Source: Botryococcus braunii
Taxonomy: Eukaryota > Chlorophyta > Trebouxiophyceae
Assembly: GCA_002005505.1 (NCBI GenBank)
Contig: MVGU01001123.1
Span: 128,501 to 192,500, forward strand
Reading direction: 5' to 3'
Length of the DNA: 64,000 nucleotides
Part shown: piece by piece, positions 39,285 to 48,808 of the stretch
How the letters are laid out: the number at the start of each line of letters is the position of its first letter
How positions within the stretch are numbered: position 1 is the first letter of the stretch
Notes under the pieces: model-generated
The model's input: only the letters and a program-made list of their open reading frames with translations
What the model was told of the DNA's origin: nothing
Databases searched by the model: none
Made by a program: the position numbers and the translations under genes

Positions 39285-39978
39285 TGTTGTAGTAGATGAA
39301 TAATTTATGCCTTTCCCTCAGTGGAGTAATAGTGGCTTTTCCGTCAGTGACAATAATAAGGGACAAATAGGGCGAAACGGTAAAGACATGGTAGTTATGG
39401 TCAATTTGAGTGTAGATAAAGGTAACGCAAGTTACAGACACGTTTAGTGCAGGAAGGTAGTGTTGCTTGCACGGAGAGGCAAGGCACTTGATTGGACTAC
39501 ACAAGCACTCCGGGTGTTTCCTCAAAGTTGCCCAATCAGTCCTTGATTGTTCATGTCCTAGACTCTACTCCTCATCGCAGAGTAGAGCGGACCTTGACTT
39601 ACACCCTCCGTGCCGCCACTGCACAGGTTATAACGTTTATATGATTGGAATAAGAGATTTGAGGCTCTGCTAGCCTTTAGTATTGCATGTTATGTGTATG
39701 TGCTTGGCTTTCTTATCATCGGACAATGAGATTGATCCTTTCTGAGTGTGTACCAGTTAGGGTAGTTTGATCTCCGTTGTTAAGAGAGTGAGAGAGAGCA
39801 ATTGTAATAGACTTGATTGGGACTACACAAGCACTCCGGGTGTTTCCTCAAAGTTGCCCAATCAGTCCTTGATTGTTCATGTCCTAGACTCTACTCCTCA
39901 TCGCACAGTAGAGCGGACCTTGACTTACACCCTCCGTGCCGCCACTGCACAGGAATACGCCAAGACCATAACCTAACA
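39285..39978 (+). repeat. Element A 3' LTR
   Basis: 694 bp. R1 is 39486-39626 and R2 is 39811-39952; R1 ends GCACAG followed by GTTATA and R2 ends GCACAG followed by GAATAC. U5 has a mutated ACCATAACC. TSD GTACT follows (39979-39983). Confidence 0.92.
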
Positions 39979-39983
39979 GTACT

Positions 39984-40119
39984 TGTGGCCAAGAGGCCAC
40001 TGGCTGTTTATCAAAGAGTTTTTCCCTTGAGTTAATCACGTGGATTGACTATACAGCTACTTTATTCTGACTGAAAGTTGTACCCTTTGGATTGACCTGA
40101 CAGTACACAAATTCCAACA
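39984..40119 (-). repeat. LTR-like element K, second part
   Basis: The 136-bp remainder of K after element A ends CCAACA and is followed by TSD GCATG (40120-40124). Confidence 0.78.
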
Positions 40120-40124
40120 GCATG

Positions 40125-40232
40125 ATACTCAGCAGACAGTCGTACGGACTGCAGCGAGAGTACCTTCATCTACTGACGACCTGTCTGCCATGTACAGGAT
40201 ACGTATACGCCAATGCCCATAACCTTTTTACA
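40125..40232 (+). repeat. Solo copia LTR H, second part
   Basis: R2 of H continues from 2139 (to 40197, ending GTACAG|G; total 134 bp, equal to R1). U5 follows with CCCATAACC and the end TTTTTACA. TSD GTAAC is at 40233-40237. Confidence 0.88.
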
Positions 40233-40237
40233 GTAAC

Positions 40238-40281
40238 CTTTTCTTCACTCACCACATGTTTTCATTCCTGTCGACTCATAT
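40238..40281 (+). repeat. Inverted-arm element L, left arm, piece 2
   Basis: 44 bp that continue the arm from 1547 and match, in reverse complement, the right arm just inside 62090. Cut by copia E (TSD CATAT, 40277-40281 and 61107-61111). Confidence 0.85.
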
Positions 40282-40982
40282 TGTAAAAGGTTATGGGCAG
40301 CGGCGTATCCTGTAAGCAAGCAGACAAGTCGTAAGTTCGTGCCTCTCCAGCTACAGTCCTTGACGACTGTCTGCTCTTTAGACACATGCAACTGCATGAA
40401 CAAGACTGGCATCCTTATGTGCCCAGTATCTTTCCAAACCAGTTCCCTTACATGTTGATCTGTCAATGAGCATCTACACACGGATAAGCTCCTGACGGCT
40501 GAAAGCAAGTACCTTCCTATACTCAATAAAGACTCCGTCCCTTAGCTGTTTGGGAGACTTGATCGTACACTGAGATGGTTCACTTACAAACAAGCAATCA
40601 AACATGAACACATTACCAATACACACCCTACGTCACCGCACCTGTAAGCAAGCAGACAGGTCGTAAGTTCGTGCCTCTCCAGCTACAGTCCTTGACGACT
40701 GTCTGCTCTTTAGACACATGCAACTGCATGAACAAGACAGGCATTCTTATGTGCCCAGTATCTTTCCAAACCAGTTGCTCGACTATGCGGTGATCGCAGC
40801 TTTAATAGTCCTTTCACACTAACGCGTAATCTAGATCATATTGTACCTTATGTTCGAAATAGACCTCATCCGAACGTGTCTCGAGGTACCTTATGTGGAT
40901 AGTGGACCCGTATCCTAATAATGTACATTTGAAGATCACCTAAAGCACAAGGCATTCTATAATGTATGTTCACAACTCAACA
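40282..40982 (-). repeat. Copia E 3' LTR
   Basis: 701 bp; minus strand TGTTGAGTTG...CCTTTTACA. R1 is 40642-40776 and R2 is 40310-40444, both 135 bp. R1 ends CTTACAG then GTGCGG; R2 ends CTTACAG then GATACG. The predicted intron is 40310-40641. Confidence 0.9.
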
Positions 40983-41002
40983 CTTCCCCTTGCCTGCATG
41001 CT

Positions 41003-41661
41003 TTATGTGTATCTTCTCAAACCTAGTGAATCACGATGACCAACAAACACGGGCTTAGCAAGTGGCTTGGTCATAATGTCAGCCACATTTCGAGCAGATT
41101 CTACATAGAGGATATCTACCTGCCCAAGTGCCATAGCTTCCCTAGCATAGTGGAAGCTTACTGCAACATGCTTTGTGAATTTGGAATAAAGGGGGTTCCG
41201 TAAATTGGAAATGCATCCTTGGTTGTCACAGAAAATTTTGACCCTCCAAGGTGCAGCCCCGATCTCTTCCAAGAAGCCCCTAAGCCAGTTGGCTTCCTTC
41301 ACAATATGGCCGGCTGCCATAAACTCGGCTTGCACAGTTGAGGTAGCAACTGAGCTCTGCTTCTTGCTTCCCCAAACCACGGCACTACCATAGACTGATA
41401 GAACATAGCCAGTGGTGGAATACCTGTGGTCCAGGTCCCCAGCATAGTCGGCATCAACATAGCCTTCTAGCTCAGGCCCCTTTCCACCCAGAGTAAGAGC
41501 TAGTTCTCTGGTATCTCTCAAGTACTTCAGCACTCGAATGGCCTCATTCCAGTGTGAGGTAGTGGGTGTCATTCTATACCTTGACAACACTGCCCCATGT
41601 GACATACCATCTGAGGACTCGGGTCTGCTGCTAGCCACGAAGTCCTTGGACATGGGGGTAT
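41003..41661 (-). pseudogene. Copia E RNase H segment
   Basis: Joins upstream RT sequence at 48809 across element F. It encodes TPMSKDFVASSRPESS, then jumps from SHGA to VLSRYRMTP. Relative to D, the block containing GHRYCELIGSLLYIANTTRP is missing in frame. The RNase H motifs LEGYVDADYAGD, STVQAEFMA, CDNQGCISNLRNP and KHVAVSFHYAR are intact. It ends LGLRRYT before the PPT and 3' LTR. Confidence 0.85.
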
Positions 41662-41666
41662 CAACC

Positions 41667-42357
41667 TGAAATATTCTGGGCTTGGCGTATCCTGCATGGT
41701 GGCGGCACGGAGGGTGTTAGACGATGTCCTCCTACTTGTGCGTTGTTAAGTAGGCACGGACATATACAAGTCAAGGACTGGTTAGCAACTGATTGATAGA
41801 CACCCGGAGTGCCACTATAGTTCCAACCAAGTGTTACAATATCTCTCATCTCTCCTAACAAGGTGACGCAGTTCAAACACGCCTAACCTGCTCTCACCCA
41901 GGTCGTGTTCATTACTTTGTCCGATGAGCTAAACTCAACTCTATATGTCTAACATGTTCTAACAATGTTCATCTGAGTGCTAAATCCAGGAATACAATAA
42001 GGATTAAGTCACCTGCATGGTGGCGGCACGGAGGGTGTTAGACGATGTCCTCCTACTTGTGCGTTGTTAAGTAGGCACGGACATATACAAGTCAAGGACT
42101 GGTTAGCAACTGATTGATAGACACCCGGAGTGCCACTATAGTTCCAACCAAGTGCCTTCCCTATCCGTGCTTGCCCCATATGCCTCCTTTCTACAAACGT
42201 GTCTGTAACTTGCGTTATGATAGTCTTCGTTCAAATGCATGTATTGCCTGGCAGAACTCAGGGTTCTGCCTCTCTTTCCTAATTGGTATTGTCTTCATAC
42301 GGAGACTTGCCATTATTACTCCTCTGAGGGAAAGGCATAAAATTAATTAACACAACA
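41667..42357 (-). repeat. Copia F 3' LTR
   Basis: 691 bp; minus strand TGTTGTGTTAATT...ATATTTCA. R1 is 42013-42154 and R2 is 41692-41833, both 142 bp. R1 ends CATGCAG then GTGACT; R2 ends CATGCAG then GATACG. The predicted intron is 41692-42012 (321 bp). Confidence 0.93.
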
Positions 42358-42375
42358 CTTCCCCTTGCCTTTACC
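42358..42375 (-). promoter_or_regulatory. Copia F polypurine tract
   Basis: Minus strand AAAGGCAAGGGGAAG immediately precedes the 3' LTR. Only 18 bp separate the gag-pol stop from the LTR. Confidence 0.82.
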
Positions 42376-45300
42376 TCACAGAAACTTGGCCAGTCCCAGT
42401 GAGTTACGATGTCCCAGAAACACTTGTCTAACTAGTGGTTTGGTAAAAATGTCAGCCACATTTCTAGCAGATTGAATGTACTTGAATTCAACCTGCCCCT
42501 TTGCAATAGCTTCACGTGCGAAATGACAGCTAATTGCAATATGCTTTGTGTGTTTGGAGTACACCGGATTCCTCAGGTGGTTTATACACCCTTGGTTGTC
42601 ACAATGAATCTTCACTATCCACGGTAACACTCCAATTTCCTCCAGGAAACCTCTCAGCCAATTTGCTTCCTTCACAACAGCACTTGCTGCCATGAATTCA
42701 GCCTCCACTGTTGAAGTGGCAACAGCAGATTGCTTTTTACTTCCCCACACTACTGCTCCTCCAAACACAGTGAGGACAAAGCCAGTGGTAGAGAAGCGAT
42801 GATCCTGATCACCTCCATAGTCGGCATCCACATAGCCTTCTAGCTCTATCTCCCCCCCTCCGAGAGTTAGAACCAAATCTCGGGTTCCTTTCAGATACTT
42901 CAACACACGGATGGCTTCATTCCAATGTGCTGTGGTGGGAGATATGCGATAACGAGACAATACACCTACTGCCTGAGCTATATCGGGACGTGTGGTGTTG
43001 GCTATATACAGAAGAGACCCTACTAACTCACAGTAACGGTGACCTGGAGGTAGTGGACTGCCAGCACCAATGCTGTCGCTCCCATCTCTCGGTGCAGGCC
43101 TTTGGGACATTACGAAATCTTTTGTCATGGGAGTATCAGGTCCCGCTGACTCAAGATCCAAGCCAAATTTCTCTACAAGTGCATCGATTTTAGGGATGCA
43201 ACTCAGGGTGATCAGCCCTTTATCTCTATCTCTCATCACTTGACATCCCAAGAAATCCTTCACTTCCCCAAGATCATGGATGGTGAATTCTTTCTTGAGA
43301 AGTCCCTTCACTCTCTCGATTTCTGACATACCCTTGGAAACTATCAGAAGATCATCAACATAGATCAGCACATAGGACTTTCCTCCATCAGTAGAGCATC
43401 TCACATACACTCCCGCATCACTCTTGCACACCTCATACCCCATGACTTCAAGTTTGTCATTCAGGGTTTTGTGCCAGGCACGTGGAGCCTGCTTCAGGCC
43501 ATACAACGCCTTTCTCAATCGGCACACAATATTCTTATCACCATTCTCAAAGCCAGGAGGTTGCGTTACATATACTTCCTCCTCAAGCTCACCATTCAGA
43601 AAGGCGGTCTTAACGTCCACCTGATGAATTTCACAGCCCTCTCTTGCAGCAACAGCAAGCAGAGCTCTTCTAGCTCCATAGCTACTAGTAGGAGCAAAGA
43701 CCTCCATCACATCCACTCCAGGGATTTGTCTGCATCCCTGTGCCACTAATCTGGCCTTGAATCTCACAACATTGCCATGTGCATCCATTTTCACTGAAAA
43801 TATCCAGTGAACTGGAATAACCTTATGTCCACGAGGTCTCGGAACATACTCCATGACCTCATGAGTATCTAGAGAATTTTGCTCTTCCTGCATAGCTGCC
43901 TTCCAGTATTCCCACTGGGGAGACATCTGTGCTTCTCTCAAATTAGAGGGAACGTGAATTTTCCCAAATCTGACACCTGTGTGCTTTTCCTCTGAATTGC
44001 CTGATTTTCTCTCACTTTGTCCAGAACCCACTACTCTTCCACTGACACTCGCTGAGTTACACATCACAGGCTCTCCAGTAGAAGTAGAATGCTCTCTCAT
44101 AGCACGCTCTCGTTTGGACTCACACTTGGCTTTGCACAAGTTACTCTGCTCATCCCTCACATCATCCTCCCATGCACAGGTACCTCTCGGACAGTCTTTG
44201 TAATTTGGAATTCCTTCACATTGTCCAGACTTCCGATTCACCTCCTCAGACACACTCTGACATGCCTGCAAGAGTTCAGACTCTTCAGGTCTCTCACAAG
44301 CAACATCGGGATATGGCAGAGTGTCTGCATACTTCCCCTGATTTATGTGATCCACATGCCTCTCAGACCGACTGCATGTCACTGTTGGGAGTGACCTCAC
44401 ATCTCTGACATCACTCTCCCAGGCACAGGTACCTCTCAGTGAGCACTTGTAATTTGGTCTGTCTCCACAATGTCTGTGCTCCTGATTCACCTCCTCTCGT
44501 CCCTTACATGGAGTCAAGGATGCAGATCCTGTCTCCCGCTCACAATCATGTTTGGCTGGTGCAGAGAAAGCATATGATGCTTCCTCTGACCGGTGGCTGC
44601 CACCACAGTCCCGTCCAGGAGTGCTCTGACTGGACGGGTTGCCAGAAGAACTCTGCATGGTCACATCTCTTACATTTCTCTCAGTCACTGAACAAGACCC
44701 ACCCATACTGCTCAGCTCCCCGGGACCATTTGCAGCTTTGCATGTAGCTGCCCCCCTCACTGCACTCACATGCAATTCATGCCCCTCATGTGAATCACCC
44801 TCTAGCTGCACTTCCCCTGGTCCCTGTGACAGAGAGTCACATTCAGTCAACCCCTCTCGCTCTCTGCTCTCTCCCTTCTCCTGTGGCAGCAGGAGGTCTT
44901 TGGCGGCAGTGCGTTGTTCGTGTCGTTGAGCCCGGGTCAGGCCATCCAATTGGTGGTTGCGGCAATCAGACCTAGTTGGTCTGAGGACCTCCTGGGCTCG
45001 CTCCATCTGCGGTCGAAGGTGGGAGTCCTGTCTCACTCCTCTGGCTAAGTCCTGTACTGCCTCCAGGGTTTGATCCATCTCCACTGGGTCACACAGTCTT
45101 CTGGATTCAGGCTCGGGCTCAGCCTCACTGGGGGGTCCTGTGACAGGCTGTGTGGGGAGGTTGCTGGAGGCTGGCAGGTACTCGGGCTCACTGTGTGGGT
45201 CATCAAGATCTGTCTCAAGGCTGATGTTGGTTGTGCCAGGGGAGGTGCCGGGAAAGACTGGGGGAGTGTCACTTGCAGAGGGCTCAGGACACAGAAACTC

Positions 45301-47775
45301 TGTAGACTGTGTTGAGGAAACGCTCATGCCAACCCGAGAGGCTCCCCTGAGGTGCTCCACGAAAACCACATCTCTGCTCTCCTTCCAGATACCCCCTCCC
45401 ACATAGATCCGATAGGCTTTGGAGGAGGCTGAGTAACCAGTAAGCATCCCTGGCACAGTTTTAGGGGAAAACACAGAGCGCTGGACATCAGGAATGTGCA
45501 CAAAGGCCAAGCAACCCCAGGTACGCAGTGGGGTTACATTTGGTTTGTAGCCAAAAAATAATTCTGATGGCGTGCGGTCCCTCCCGGTACTGGGACCCAT
45601 GTTCAGTAGGGTGCATGCAGTTTCCAGGGCCTCCTTCCACAACGTTGGACTGGCAGCTGCAAAAGCCAGAAGAGTCCTGGTACGTTCCTTGAGGGTGCGA
45701 TTGGCTCTTTCAGCCGCTCCATTCTGTTGCGGGGTGTAAGGAGCTGAGGTCTCCAATTTAGTCCCCTGGGATGCACAAAATTCTTTGAACGCGGCATTCA
45801 GAAATTCAGTTCCACGATCACACCGGACACACTTCACTTTGGTTTTCTTCTGGGTCTGCCAGTATAGAATGAGGTCCCTCACAGCAGCACTGATGGCATC
45901 TTTGGACTTCACAGGCAGGACCGCCTTTAACTGAGATGACTCATCCAAAGCAGTCACCCAGTAACGTTCACCAGTTACTGCAGCAGGAAAAATGGGGCCC
46001 ACAGTGTCAATATGTACTCTGTCAAGTGGTTCAACAGCTGGTCTACTGCTTACTCCAAATGGAGGCCGAGACGTCTTTCCCTCAATACATGCTTCACAGT
46101 AGACTGGACAATTGGAGCAGGGACATAGGGATGTATCAAGTCCCGAGACCAGGTCCTCATTGGTTAGGCGCTGCATCCATGTTTCACCTGGATGTCCCAT
46201 TCTGCTATGCCAGAGGTATCGTCTGGCACAGTTGTGTGAGTTTTGGGTGGGGGTTTTGGACTTCACAGCAGCTGAAATTCTTCTGTGGTTAACACTGGGA
46301 CTCAGAGCTACAACTTGATGAATATAAAATAGCCCTTTCTCTGCACTGATCCGAGACCTCCAGCTGTTTGGACCACAGACTTCAGTGAACGCTCCAACAT
46401 CATCTGTGCGAAAGACTGCCCCATCCCGCAATGCTGCAGATACTGACAGTATGTTTGAGGTTGCAGAAGGAACACACTGAACATGATGTATCCACAGGGG
46501 AACTCCCACTCGACTGAGGATGCAGACAGAGCCTGATGCTACAATTCCTCCAGTGGCATCTGAAGTGGCCAGATGTAATGGGATGGGTTTGGCATGCACA
46601 GTTGGATTATGTAGTAGGGTCACATCATTCACCAGATGTACAGATGCTCCACTGTCCACCAGCCAGGATTGCAGAGACGAATTTCTGACAGGAGTCTTCA
46701 GGATGTTGAGGGAAATTATGTATGGCATACCTCCAGGTGGTGGAGGTGGGGGAGCTGGGGGTTGGAACCATGCCGGAAAGGCATCCAGTCCAGGGTGCGC
46801 CAGCTGGGCTGCAGGAGGGTGTGGGCCACCCATATGTGGAGGTCCCTGTGGCCACATTCCCTGCAGTTGTTGGACCGCTGCCACTACGTTCCGTTGGGTC
46901 TCCTCGTCCCGCTTCCTCTTTCGACAGTCCCTCCAGTAATGCCCCTTCTTATTGCAGTAGTTGCAGATGCCCTTAGTCTCGGACTTGGCCTCAGAGACAG
47001 TTGGTTGGGCCTGCTGATGGGCTGCACTGGCAGCTGGTGGGGTATTGGCTCCACTGGAGCCTTGTCCAAGAGCCAAAACCCTTGGTTGGCGAGGAGCATA
47101 TTCATCAAAACCCACTGCAGCTGCTGTGTTGCGCAGAAGTCCAGCCAGCTTCTCCAGGGGTTGTGCTGCAGCAGTTGTGATCATTCCTGGCTCTTTAGCT
47201 GCATCAGGCAAGCCCTGCACAATCTGGGTTGCAACGTGTGCATCCAGTAGAGCATGGTTGTTCCTGTCAAGGCATGCCTTCAGGTTGATCATTCTGTTGA
47301 CATATTGCGAAATCGTCTCGTCATGTTTCATTCCCTGGCTCATTTCTTGGAGCCAATCTGCATTGGCCTGGATATTATATCCACCAATAAACTTTCTGCA
47401 GATGAACTCATATGCATCATAAGCAGAGGGCAGATTAGACAGAGGTCCCAGCCATTCCTCTGGGACTGACTCATAAATCAGTAACATTGCGGCTGCGTCA
47501 TGTGCTGTACCAGGCATAGCCTCCAGGATGGCAGGCAGAGACCCTTTTGACTCATTTGCTGCCAAAAATGCATTCTTCCAAACAATAATATTTGTCCCCC
47601 GTTCCTTCAGTTTTATGTGTACCTTGACATTTGTTGGGATAATCTTGGGCAGCTCATCTCCGCTGCCTCTTGAGGTGCTGGGAGTACACGGTTCTCTGAT
47701 GGGTGTGGATGAGGCTCGTTCACTGCTTGACGTTGATGCTCCACTAGCTGATGATCCTTTCTTCTTGGAAGTCAT
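42376..47775 (-). CDS. gag-pol: Copia F Gag-Pol polyprotein (1,799 aa)
   Basis: One open frame from ATG 47775. Gag capsid lies at about residues 50-200 and the zinc knuckle CNYCNKKGHYWRDC at about 271-284. A proline run leads to the protease DSGASVHLVND (about 374). The GAG-pre-integrase zinc region (WHSRMGHPG...CEACIEGK) spans about 520-567. The integrase triad is D590, D653 and E689 (exact DD35E spacing for the last two). A linker of about 450 aa holds two Cys-containing repeats (RGTCAWE-DVRD). RT has KVIPVHWIFS, HQVDVKTAFLNG and LIYVDDLLI; RNase H has LEGYVDADYGGD and STVEAEFMA. The length fits a full copia Gag-Pol. All catalytic residues checked are present. The start overlaps the leader-ORF stop (ATGA). 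Confidence 0.95.
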   Translation of the reverse strand: MTSKKKGSSASGASTSSSERASSTPIREPCTPSTSRGSGDELPKIIPTNVKVHIKLKERGTNIIVWKNAFLAANESKGSLPAILEAMPGTAHDAAAMLLIYESVPEEWLGPLSNLPSAYDAYEFICRKFIGGYNIQANADWLQEMSQGMKHDETISQYVNRMINLKACLDRNNHALLDAHVATQIVQGLPDAAKEPGMITTAAAQPLEKLAGLLRNTAAAVGFDEYAPRQPRVLALGQGSSGANTPPAASAAHQQAQPTVSEAKSETKGICNYCNKKGHYWRDCRKRKRDEETQRNVVAAVQQLQGMWPQGPPHMGGPHPPAAQLAHPGLDAFPAWFQPPAPPPPPPGGMPYIISLNILKTPVRNSSLQSWLVDSGASVHLVNDVTLLHNPTVHAKPIPLHLATSDATGGIVASGSVCILSRVGVPLWIHHVQCVPSATSNILSVSAALRDGAVFRTDDVGAFTEVCGPNSWRSRISAEKGLFYIHQVVALSPSVNHRRISAAVKSKTPTQNSHNCARRYLWHSRMGHPGETWMQRLTNEDLVSGLDTSLCPCSNCPVYCEACIEGKTSRPPFGVSSRPAVEPLDRVHIDTVGPIFPAAVTGERYWVTALDESSQLKAVLPVKSKDAISAAVRDLILYWQTQKKTKVKCVRCDRGTEFLNAAFKEFCASQGTKLETSAPYTPQQNGAAERANRTLKERTRTLLAFAAASPTLWKEALETACTLLNMGPSTGRDRTPSELFFGYKPNVTPLRTWGCLAFVHIPDVQRSVFSPKTVPGMLTGYSASSKAYRIYVGGGIWKESRDVVFVEHLRGASRVGMSVSSTQSTEFLCPEPSASDTPPVFPGTSPGTTNISLETDLDDPHSEPEYLPASSNLPTQPVTGPPSEAEPEPESRRLCDPVEMDQTLEAVQDLARGVRQDSHLRPQMERAQEVLRPTRSDCRNHQLDGLTRAQRHEQRTAAKDLLLPQEKGESREREGLTECDSLSQGPGEVQLEGDSHEGHELHVSAVRGAATCKAANGPGELSSMGGSCSVTERNVRDVTMQSSSGNPSSQSTPGRDCGGSHRSEEASYAFSAPAKHDCERETGSASLTPCKGREEVNQEHRHCGDRPNYKCSLRGTCAWESDVRDVRSLPTVTCSRSERHVDHINQGKYADTLPYPDVACERPEESELLQACQSVSEEVNRKSGQCEGIPNYKDCPRGTCAWEDDVRDEQSNLCKAKCESKRERAMREHSTSTGEPVMCNSASVSGRVVGSGQSERKSGNSEEKHTGVRFGKIHVPSNLREAQMSPQWEYWKAAMQEEQNSLDTHEVMEYVPRPRGHKVIPVHWIFSVKMDAHGNVVRFKARLVAQGCRQIPGVDVMEVFAPTSSYGARRALLAVAAREGCEIHQVDVKTAFLNGELEEEVYVTQPPGFENGDKNIVCRLRKALYGLKQAPRAWHKTLNDKLEVMGYEVCKSDAGVYVRCSTDGGKSYVLIYVDDLLIVSKGMSEIERVKGLLKKEFTIHDLGEVKDFLGCQVMRDRDKGLITLSCIPKIDALVEKFGLDLESAGPDTPMTKDFVMSQRPAPRDGSDSIGAGSPLPPGHRYCELVGSLLYIANTTRPDIAQAVGVLSRYRISPTTAHWNEAIRVLKYLKGTRDLVLTLGGGEIELEGYVDADYGGDQDHRFSTTGFVLTVFGGAVVWGSKKQSAVATSTVEAEFMAASAVVKEANWLRGFLEEIGVLPWIVKIHCDNQGCINHLRNPVYSKHTKHIAISCHFAREAIAKGQVEFKYIQSARNVADIFTKPLVRQVFLGHRNSLGLAKFL

Positions 47776-48044
47776 AATTCCCCAGTTGTCTTATAACTCC
47801 AGTACTCGCAAGGTAGCAGCAAGATCTTACTTCTGAACCAGGTGGGTTGAGCTAACGGACAGCCAACGTGAAGGTGAAAGATGTAGTCTTTGACGATAAA
47901 GGCTCTCTCGTCAGGATTGCGGTCTCCACGTTGTCCTCCTTCTCTGATTAGTTCGTTGTATGACGGAGGTCCTGATCTCAAGCGCGCTGGAACGTTGAGG
48001 TTGGTGGTCTTCCTGGCTGTTTGCTTTGTCCGCTTCTTCGCCAT
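47772..48044 (-). CDS. Copia F leader ORF with histone H3-tail-like N-terminus
   Basis: A 90-aa ORF begins 55 bp after the primer-binding site. Residues 1-14 read MAKKRTKQTARKTT; RTKQTARK equals H3 residues 2-9, including the counterparts of R2, K4, R8 and K9. Conserved NVP, GPPSYNE (a PPxY motif), RGDR and PDER follow, as in element A. The codons for the eight H3-like residues differ from those of A at seven positions, all silently, which indicates selection on the protein. The TGA stop overlaps the gag-pol ATG as ATGA, suggesting coupled termination and re-initiation. There is no histone fold. The role is unknown; mimicry of the H3 tail or recruitment of chromatin readers is inference. Confidence 0.75.
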   Translation of the reverse strand: MAKKRTKQTARKTTNLNVPARLRSGPPSYNELIREGGQRGDRNPDERAFIVKDYIFHLHVGCPLAQPTWFRSKILLLPCEYWSYKTTGEL

Positions 48045-48099
48045 TCACAGTCTAGTGAGCTCCGATTTAGGCGCCACCCACTCTCAGCATCCGAGCCCG

Positions 48100-48112
48100 T
48101 GGGCCCATAACC
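48100..48112 (-). promoter_or_regulatory. Copia F primer-binding site
   Basis: Minus-strand GGTTATGGGCCCA abuts the 5' LTR and complements the tRNA-iMet anticodon stem-loop. The U5 partner is degenerate in this family (CCCAGAATA). Confidence 0.85.
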
Positions 48113-48803
48113 TGAAATATTCTGGGCTTGGCGTATCCTGCATGGTGGCGGCACGGAGGGTGTTAGACGATGTCCTCCTACTTGTGCGTTGTTAAGTAGG
48201 CACGGACATATACAAGTCAAGGACTGGTTAGCAACTGATTGATAGACACCCGGAGTGCCACTATAGTTCCAACCAAGTGTTACAATATCTCTCATCTCTC
48301 CTAACAAGGTGACGCAGTTCAAACACGCCTAACCTGCTCTCACCCAGGTCGTGTTCATTACTTTGTCCGATGAGCTAAACTCAACTCTATATGTCTAACA
48401 TGTTCTAACAATGTTCATCTGAGTGCTAAATCCAGGAATACAATAAGGATTAAGTCACCTGCATGGTGGCGGCACGGAGGGTGTTAGACGATGTCCTCCT
48501 ACTTGTGCGTTGTTAAGTAGGCACGGACATATACAAGTCAAGGACTGGTTAGCAACTGATTGATAGACACCCGGAGTGCCACTATAGTTCCAACCAAGTG
48601 CCTTCCCTATCCGTGCTTGCCCCATATGCCTCCTTTCTACAAACGTGTCTGTAACTTGCGTTATGATAGTCTTCGTTCAAATGCATGTATTGCCTGGCAG
48701 AACTCAGGGTTCTGCCTCTCTTTCCTAATTGGTATTGTCTTCATACGGAGACTTGCCATTATTACTCCTCTGAGGGAAAGGCATAAAATTAATTAACACA
48801 ACA
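48113..48803 (-). repeat. Copia F 5' LTR
   Basis: 691 bp; no difference from the 3' LTR noticed. The R1 and R2 repeats and splice-like junctions are the same. Confidence 0.95.
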
Positions 48804-48808
48804 CAACC

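Larger units (their letters stand above)
3102..39978 (+). mobile_element. Copia element A (degenerate, carries four nested insertions)
   Basis: This Ty1/copia element has LTRs at 3102-3793 and 39285-39978 and TSD GTACT (3097-3101 and 39979-39983). Its own sequence is about 8.9 kb; the rest is gypsy B, copia C, copia D and gypsy G. Domain order is leader ORF, gag, protease, integrase, long Cys-containing linker, RT, RNase H, PPT. It is closely related in protein sequence to the intact element F, which serves as the guide for finding its breaks. Roughly 15-20 differences are visible between its two LTRs, so it is older than C, D or F. Several frameshifts make it non-functional. Confidence 0.95.
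41667..48803 (-). mobile_element. Copia element F: intact, probably recent
   Basis: 7,137 bp with 691-bp LTRs (41667-42357, 48113-48803) that read as identical, and TSD CAACC (41662-41666, 48804-48808). It has a complete primer-binding site, leader ORF, single 1,799-aa gag-pol frame and polypurine tract. All catalytic motifs checked are present. Nothing in it looks broken, so it is the best candidate for an active element and the reference for interpreting element A. Confidence 0.96.

Noticed and set aside
47772..48044. Leader ORF of F (and A) as a captured histone H3 gene
   Set aside because: Only residues 2-9 plus a Thr match; the GGKAPRK continuation and the histone fold are absent, and the rest is conserved between elements but unrelated to H3.
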